Origin: Symsagittifera roscoffensis
Lineage: Eukaryota; Xenacoelomorpha; Acoela; Convolutidae
Assembly (NCBI RefSeq): GCF_963678635.1
Contig: NC_087066.1
Span: forward strand, 46,179,225-46,239,224
Length of the DNA: 60,000 nt
Reading direction: 5' to 3'
The stretch's first letter is position 1; each line of letters starts with the position of its first letter. Below are positions 54,074-60,000 of this stretch, in pieces. The notes beneath the pieces were generated by a model that searched no databases, had not been told where the DNA came from, and worked only from the letters and a program-made list of their open reading frames with translations. Position numbers and translations under genes: made by a program.

Positions 54074-55387
54074 AATTACATCTGAAATTACAATACAAAT
54101 CAATACACTGCAGTCAATCGATAATCATATTTCGGCACTGCCAGAACAGCGCAAACAGGAATTTCACGCACAGAGGCGAATCGGAGCTTCGCACCACTTG
54201 CGATACACCAAAAAATGGCACGGCAGTTAGCCCAAAAAAGGGAAGCAAGCTGAATCGAAAAAAAAGAATTAATTTTTTAACGTTTGTCTGGAATGCGGGT
54301 AAATTTAAGGAAAAATACAACTGCCAGTTTTAAATAAGCATTAAGAAAAAAGTTCATTAAGCGGATACTGAGAAGAAAAAATTTGGGTGGACGCAGGGTG
54401 ACCACTTCGGCCGGGAAAAAAGGGACCATTTCTTTTTCTCCGTAAAATAGCTATAGCAACCTAGCTGCCTCATAAAAAAGTTTATTTATTGAACAAATTT
54501 TGGTGATCTATTACAATAGGTGGCAGATTCAATTTCAACAGCTGGATCGCTTTTTGTTATACTTCGCACATTATTTATAGTTTATTCCAAAAAGCCAATC
54601 TTTTTGCAAAACAAGTGTAAAAATTGAATTTTTGAATAAGCATTTCATTTTCATTTGTATTTACAAAAACTATCTTTAGTATTAGTACAATTGATTGAAA
54701 ATAAAATGACTATATAATGCATTAGAGTTCTGAAATTTAATACGTGCACTATACTCAAAATTACCACCTATTGTAACATATCACCCAAATTTTATTAGAT
54801 TACTCATGAATGCAACAGTTAACTGTTTAAAAAACTATGAAAAAGTTTTCGAAAAATTCAAAAAAACACCAAAAAGTGACTAGTCACTCAAAAAGTAACC
54901 AAATGGGCATCTTAGGTTGACGACTTTTGAGCCGAAAAAAAAATCAAAAATTGAGCAAAAAAACGTTTTGAGAAAAAAAAAATCCCTTCACCTACCCTTC
55001 TGTAAGCACAAAAGCAATTTAAAAATTTGTTGCTTCATGCAACGAATTAACAGGCAACTAAACACATATGCATCAGCCCAAACCATTTAAGCCGAAAAAA
55101 AAACATTTAAGGGAAAAAAGCGGAAAATAAAAGGCGAAAAAAGAAAACTAAAAACAAGTGACAACTAAAAACACCAACAAAAAAATTCGAATGGAACGGC
55201 CATTTAAAAGGCAGCCATGCTCAGAAAAAACATCTTGAGAGGCAATCTGTTCTGTTGATATCAGCTAACAGCCGAGCTAACTGATTCAACTGATTTTGTT
55301 AAACTTGTTGTTAACTAGAAAAAAGTCTTTATTCCAGTTTGATAACGCTTGCTACTCGCAAGCGTAAGTAACAATTTGAATCATCGG
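54074..55387. other. Upstream region of the PTIP-like gene
   Basis: It holds the splice acceptor of a 5' UTR intron at 54082-54083, and presumably the non-coding first exon and promoter of the PTIP-like gene, which I cannot place. From 54300 on the DNA is very A-rich with no frame of note. Confidence 0.4.
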
Positions 55388-56313
55388 GGCAGTACAACAG
55401 TGCCGAAAATGAAAACTTTATTCAACAGTGCCAAAAATGAAAACTTTGTTCAACAGTGCCGAAAATTTGAACAAATTTCAACATATTAAGTGCCGCAATC
55501 AAAAATTAAACAGCGATCGTTTACAATCTTAAGTGGCACTTTAAGAATTTGGGAGAGAAAATTTGCAATTTAGAAGTTTTGGCGCCAAAATAATTGTTTA
55601 ATTTGCTGTTGCAGACATTTTGGCGCCGAAATTGGAGTGATTCTCTTTGATAATTAGGGTCAGTAATTTCCCGCTCTTTAGAAAATGCGTGTAAATTATT
55701 CTGAAATTTTCCCGCCTTTTTCGGCACTGTTGTTCTTCGGCACTGTTGAACGCCCCCGAATCACCAAAACAACGAAATCGAGTATGATACAAAATAAAGA
55801 TTTAAAATTTTCCTCCCGTTAGTCATCACTCCAAACTGAAAAAAAATAACACATCGCGAGACTAATTACAACCTAGAATATTCGGCCACTCTTTAAGTAG
55901 CTCAAATGTTTGATAACAATTACCATTGTAAGCAATTAAAACCGGGGGCGTTCAACAGTGCCGAAAAAGGCGAGAAAATTTCAGAATAATTTACACGCAT
56001 TTTCTAAAGAGCGGGAAATTACTGACGCTAATTATCAAAGAAAATCACTCCAATTTCGGCGCCAAAATGTCTGCAACAGCAAATTAAACGATTATTTGGG
56101 CGCCAAAACGTCTAAATTGCAAATTTTCTCTCCCAAAATCTTTAAGTGCCACTTAAGATTGTAAACGATCGCTGTTTAATTTTTGATTGACGCACTTAAT
56201 ATGTTGAAATTTGTTCAAGTTTTCGGCACTGTTGAACAAAGTTTTCATTTTCGGCACTGTTGAACAAAGTTTTCATTTTCGGCACTGTTGTACTTTGACA
56301 CTGTTGTACTGCC
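55388..56313. mobile_element. Foldback TIR element with 371-bp arms
   Basis: The left arm (55388-55758) and right arm (55943-56313) are inverted copies, starting GGCAGTACAACAG and ending CTGTTGTACTGCC, with a 184-bp spacer. Each arm carries several GGCACTGTTGAAC motifs (outer three iterated with a CATTTTC spacer) and a unique middle. Mirror-image frames of 68 codons occur in both arms and are a by-product. The left arm has an extra 17-bp motif copy at its inner end, so the arms have diverged. No transposase and no clear target-site duplication. Confidence 0.85.
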
Positions 56314-56573
56314 TCTTAAAACCGAGTGCAAAAGTGACAACCCGGTGAAAAAAAAACTTTTAGAGCAAATAAATCAGTTGTCTGCGATAAATTGCATGGG
56401 AAGTTCAAGTTGAAGATGCTTTCGGTAAACTACAATCTTTTCGCTAATTTTGGGTTTGAATAGTCAAACTGTAGACCAGTTTCTCTCAACTTGAATTCAA
56501 ATCACCAGTAAGAGTACTTTGAAATGATAGCAAGCTTGACCTTATACACCTACAATCTTCGGTGAGATTATGA

Positions 56574-59470
56574 ATGTTTAGATGCGGGCAATCCATCCCA
56601 TTTCTCAACATACGATCTATTAGACGGAAAGTTACAGCTCTTTCTCATATCATTCTTTCTAATAATCTACATGTATTTGGCATCGTTGAAACCTGGATTA
56701 CATCAAATGAAAGTTATCTCATTAGGCAAATATGCCCAACCGGCTTCATGTATTTTAATTGTCCGCGTGAAAATAGAAGTGGTGGCGGACTGGCTTTAAT
56801 CGCCCACCAGTCTTTGTGTATATCTTTAGTTCGCCATATTTGCTTCGATTATTTAGAAGCAGCCTTATTCACTTTTAATAACTTAGGTTCTAATGGACTC
56901 TTAATGCTAGTCTATCGGCCTCCTTCGGCGAACTTCAACAATTTTATCACTGAATTATGTAATTTGTTTTCTGAATTGCTACCGAACTGCCATTCTTTTA
57001 TTTGCTTCGGTGATTTTAACGTTCACTTTAATAAAAGGGACAATAAATTTTTCCTACTTGAACACTTATTGAAAGAATATGGTTTGTACCAATCTGTACA
57101 TGAACCAACGCACAATAAAGGCAACATTCTCGACTTGGTTTTATCATTCGAGAATAACAAGCCACAGGACGTTTCAGTTTATCCTTTTGATAAGTCAGAC
57201 CATCACTTTATTAAATTTACGGTGCAGATTCTTTTCATACAAACTAAGATGAAATTACTTACATATCGCAGTTGGAAAAATGTAATTTTAGCGGAATTTG
57301 GCGACACTCTAGAATCGTCCTTGGATTTAAATGTTGGTCTTGGCATTTGTCAGAATAATTCAAATTTGATAACTGTTTTTAATCAAACCGTGGAAATGAT
57401 TACGGACTTCATGGCGCCTATCAAAAAGCGGAATAAACTCATTCGGGAGTGTGATTTCTTCGATTCTGAACTTATTTTTATGAAACGTAAACGACGAAAG
57501 TTAGAAAGAATGTATAGAAAGAAGAAAATAGTTTTTAATGATTTTAAAGAGTTTGATAGGGAAATGAGAAACTGCTTTGCGGCTAAGAAACGCGAATTTT
57601 TTCGAAAGAAAATTGAGGTTATTCAAACCGATTCTAAGAAATTTAGAGCGCTTGATAAACTTATAGGAAATAAAACCGAAGCTTTTAGAGGAAATAAAAC
57701 CGAAGGAAATAAAACCTTTGGCTAATAATTTTAATGATTATTTTGCTGGTAAAGTATCGAAATTGTGTACTGAAACTCTCAGTATGGATATGTTAGAAAA
57801 TTCGTTTAAGGCTACACCTGTAGTTTTAATGGAAAGTTTCAGCTATATTAAACTTGAAGATTTGCATCAGGCTGTGCTATCAATGTCAAATGCAACTGCT
57901 CCTCATGATTTAATTCGAACAGTTATTTTTAAAAAGTTATGGAGCTACTGGGGACCGCATATCCTGAAAATTTTAAACCTTTAAATTGAAATGGGTAAGT
58001 TCCCCGATGAACTTAAAGAAGCAGTGATAATTCCAACTCTGAAGAAAGAAAATCTCGATCCGGAACAGCTTTCATCGTACAGACCAATTTCAAATCTTGT
58101 GTTTCTTTCGAAGTTATTTGAAAAACTTATACACAGTCAGCTTGTTGAACATGTTATGGTTTCGGGTCTCCTGGATAATAATCAATCTGCATACAGATTT
58201 GGAGCTTCGACAGAAACGGCATTGTTGAAAACATCTAATGATATATGTAAATTTTTGGATATGAATAATTACCTGATATTGATTGGCCTTGACTTATCTA
58301 GTGCGTTTGATACCCTTAGACATGATTATTTGATTGGAATCATGAAAAATTATATTGGTCTTTCTGATAACATATTGAAATGGTTTAGATCGTATCTCAG
58401 TAACCGTCGCCAAAAAGTTTTCATTGATTCACATTACTCTGACGAAGTTAATATTGAACACGGTGTTCCCCAAGGGTCGATCTTGGGACCCCTTTTATTT
58501 TGCATCTATGTTTTACCTCTTCGTGATGTGTTTCTTAAACTTAACGTATCTTATCAATCTTATGCAGATGATACCTTATTCTATGTTGCTGCAAACTTCA
58601 AAGAAAACGATTTTATCAGTGTCAAGGAGAAAGTTCACTCTATTATAATTAACGTGCTTGATTGTTACAAAAAACTTGGTTTAGTGGTAAACCCCGACAA
58701 AACTGAAATTATTTCACTCGCAAAACCAAACCATAAACTGGACCTCAAATCGTTTTTTGTTGGCTCATATGAAGTTAGGGTGTTGAATGAATTGAAATCA
58801 TTAGGTGTACTTATTGATAAAAACTGGAATGCGGTTCCCCATATAAACAAAGTAACGCAGACATGTTACTTCGTCCTGCGGAAATGATACAGCGTTGGCT
58901 ACTATTTGGATTTTAATAACCGTGTTATTCTTGTGAAAAATCTTATTTTATCGCGACTGGATTACTGTAATTCGCTGTTTTTAAGTTTACCGGACAAATT
59001 GATTAGAAAATTACAACGAATACAAGATGCCGCTGCTAGATTTGTGTTTCAGGCACATCGGCAGACGTCGGCAACGATCCTTCTACATGAACTGCATTGG
59101 CTGCCGGTTTGTCAGCGTATTAAGTTTAAGACTCTAGTTCTTCTCCACAAAGTACTTCATGATGACAGAATGGCCCAATATTTTGATGACATAGCAATAT
59201 CGATAAGGCAACGATTTTCGATCAACAGATGGAATGCCACCATACGTTTATCCATGGCGCGTTCAAAATATGGAAAGAGATGTTTCACGTTTGCAGGACC
59301 GAAGTTATGGAACAGTCTGACGCAGGAGCTTAAATCAGAATCGGATGAATTGCTATTCAGGAAAAATTTGAAAACCCACCTGTTTCGACAATATTTCTAC
59401 TAAGAACAGAACACCTTTGAGTCTAGAAAGGGTGTCAAAATAAACCCATGAATGAATGAATGAATGAATG
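56574..59470 (+). mobile_element. L2-clade LINE, nearly full-length ORF2 with three lesions
   Basis: The first frame (56574-57725, 383 codons) is an APE-type endonuclease: LNIRSI, E39, YRPPS at 114-118, GDFN at 146-149, D187 and SDH at 208-210. Near 57670-57720 a short direct duplication of GGAAATAAAACCGAA accompanies a frameshift. The next phase continues from 57718 through stops at 57982 (TAA) and 58885 (TGA) to 59403. It shows DELKEAVIIPTLKK, SYRPISNL, SAYRFGASTETALL, SAFDTLRHDYL, GVPQGSILGPLLF and YADDTLFY, the L2-type reverse transcriptase order, then the C-terminal domain (LHWLPVCQRIKFK). The 3' UTR has a hairpin (ACACCTTT/AAAGGGTGT, 59411-59435) and ends in (TGAA)n at 59448-59470. Dead but young. 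No ORF1 is seen upstream. Confidence 0.9.
59448..59470 (+). repeat. (TGAA)n tail of the L2 LINE
   Basis: ATGAATGAATGAATGAATG follows the LINE hairpin directly. L2/CR1 elements end in short microsatellites instead of poly-A, so this marks the element's 3' boundary. Confidence 0.9.
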
Positions 59471-59479
59471 GAAAGCATG

Positions 59480-59640
59480 CCACCTTTGCACTGAAAAATA
59501 GTCTTTTGTTTTTCGTTCCGCGCGCTTTTAAAATGATTCCACAGATCTGGTGAGAAGGCCCTGCTTGGCCCTTTAGAAGCAGCTGTGTGTTTTGCGCGAG
59601 ACATTGGATCAATTAATTTCATCGAAAAAAAACTTCATAT
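59480..59640 (-). CDS. Candidate coding segment, unassigned
   Basis: The minus strand between 59636 and 59480 is open and GC-richer, encoding AASKGPSRAFSPDLWNHFKS and more. An acceptor-like ACACACAG and a donor-like AAAG/GTGGCA are present. No family recognised; it could be an exon of a gene extending to the right. Confidence 0.2.
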
Positions 59641-59825
59641 AAAGACCAAAGAGTTATACTCTTTGGGGCTGGACCAATCATCTGATCTTTTTCCAATTAG
59701 CCTGTGCAAAAAAGAAGCCAGTGGTAAAAGCAATGACTGATTTACCGGAATCCATGACAGCTATTTTGAAATCGAGCAAGCTATGGTAGGCTCCAACTGT
59801 TTCAGACTTTCAAAAACTCTTGACA

Positions 59826-59881
59826 TTAATCTTCAGTTTCCGGCTTAGGGAAGTGAACCATCGGATCCGTCTGCTCGTTCA
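59826..59881 (-). CDS. Candidate terminal exon
   Basis: On the minus strand TTATTATGTTACAG ends at 59882. The following 56 bp give 17 residues (NEQTDPMVHFPKPETED) and a TAA. GC content and acceptor quality are good, but the upstream exon would lie outside or at the extreme right edge. A plus-strand alternative (acceptor GCTGTTTTTAG at 59924, frame open to the edge) also exists. Confidence 0.25.
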
Positions 59882-60000
59882 CTGTAACATAATAAATAAT
59901 TAATGTTGTTGTTGCTGTTTTTAGCCACAAGGTGGCGCGTCCGGTATGCTCAAACTGAGCCCCAGAAACGTCTCAACTTCAAACGGATGAATCCTCGTCT

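Noticed and set aside
55521-56164. Two 68-codon ORFs with near-identical products on opposite strands
   Set aside because: They are mirror images of the same inverted-repeat arms and have no independent coding signal.
1-60000. CRISPR array, bacterial operons or prophage
   Set aside because: No spacer-repeat pattern, no ribosome-binding-site-led gene clusters; introns and animal-type transposons show a eukaryotic nuclear genome.

Overview
The window looks like nuclear DNA of an AT-rich invertebrate metazoan. The evidence is spliceosomal GT-AG introns with short GC-richer exons, a PTIP/PAXIP1-like BRCT protein, APE-type non-LTR retrotransposons of the L2/CR1 group, Tc1/mariner and MULE (FLYWCH) transposase relics, and several families of terminal-inverted-repeat (TIR) elements. 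I cannot name the species. Most of the sequence is repeats and decayed elements; two loci look like intact host genes.

Layout. (1) 1-13.0 kb: the minus strand carries a long chain of coding-like but broken frames, read from an ATG at 12998 down to about 5.0 kb, with a separate charged frame at 1-636 that leaves the left edge. The chain begins with an SGNH/GDSL-hydrolase-like domain and a second SGNH-like domain follows. A 21-bp minisatellite lies at 0.84-1.55 kb. (2) 12.3-19.0 kb: a recent tandem array. The first part of the SGNH-like frame plus a Tc1/mariner relic is triplicated (middle copy internally deleted), followed by two 1.31-kb units, each with a small TIR element. (3) 19.0-35.0 kb: a minus-strand, multi-exon acetyltransferase gene (GNAT fold, AANAT-like pattern). 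Its four exons join in phase, and its large introns hold two copies of a TIR element ending in CCCGGGTTGACC, a FLYWCH/MULE relic, tRNA-like sequences, a second TIR element and diverged tandem repeats. (4) 35-42 kb: AT-rich non-coding DNA with a plus-strand MULE fragment and a nested direct/tandem repeat at 38.4-40.2 kb. (5) 42.3-48.9 kb: a 2.475-kb tandem duplication containing a minus-strand CR1/L2-like LINE; the longer LINE copy is flanked by 408-bp direct repeats. (6) 50.6-54.1 kb: an intact single-exon coding region of about 1165 codons for a PTIP-like protein, with N-terminal tandem BRCT domains, a Cys cluster and a Tudor/chromo-like module, but without the C-terminal BRCT repeats of vertebrate PTIP. 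(7) 55.4-56.3 kb: a foldback element with 371-bp inverted arms. (8) 56.6-59.5 kb: a nearly complete plus-strand L2-type LINE with one frameshift and two stops, ending in a hairpin and a TGAA microsatellite. (9) 59.5-60 kb: hints of further exons.

Only the GNAT gene and the PTIP-like gene look functional. The strongest leads for novelty are the PTIP-like domain architecture, the broken multi-domain SGNH polyprotein of unknown element type, and the LINE with abnormally long flanking repeats. All family calls come from motif recognition by eye; no database search was run.
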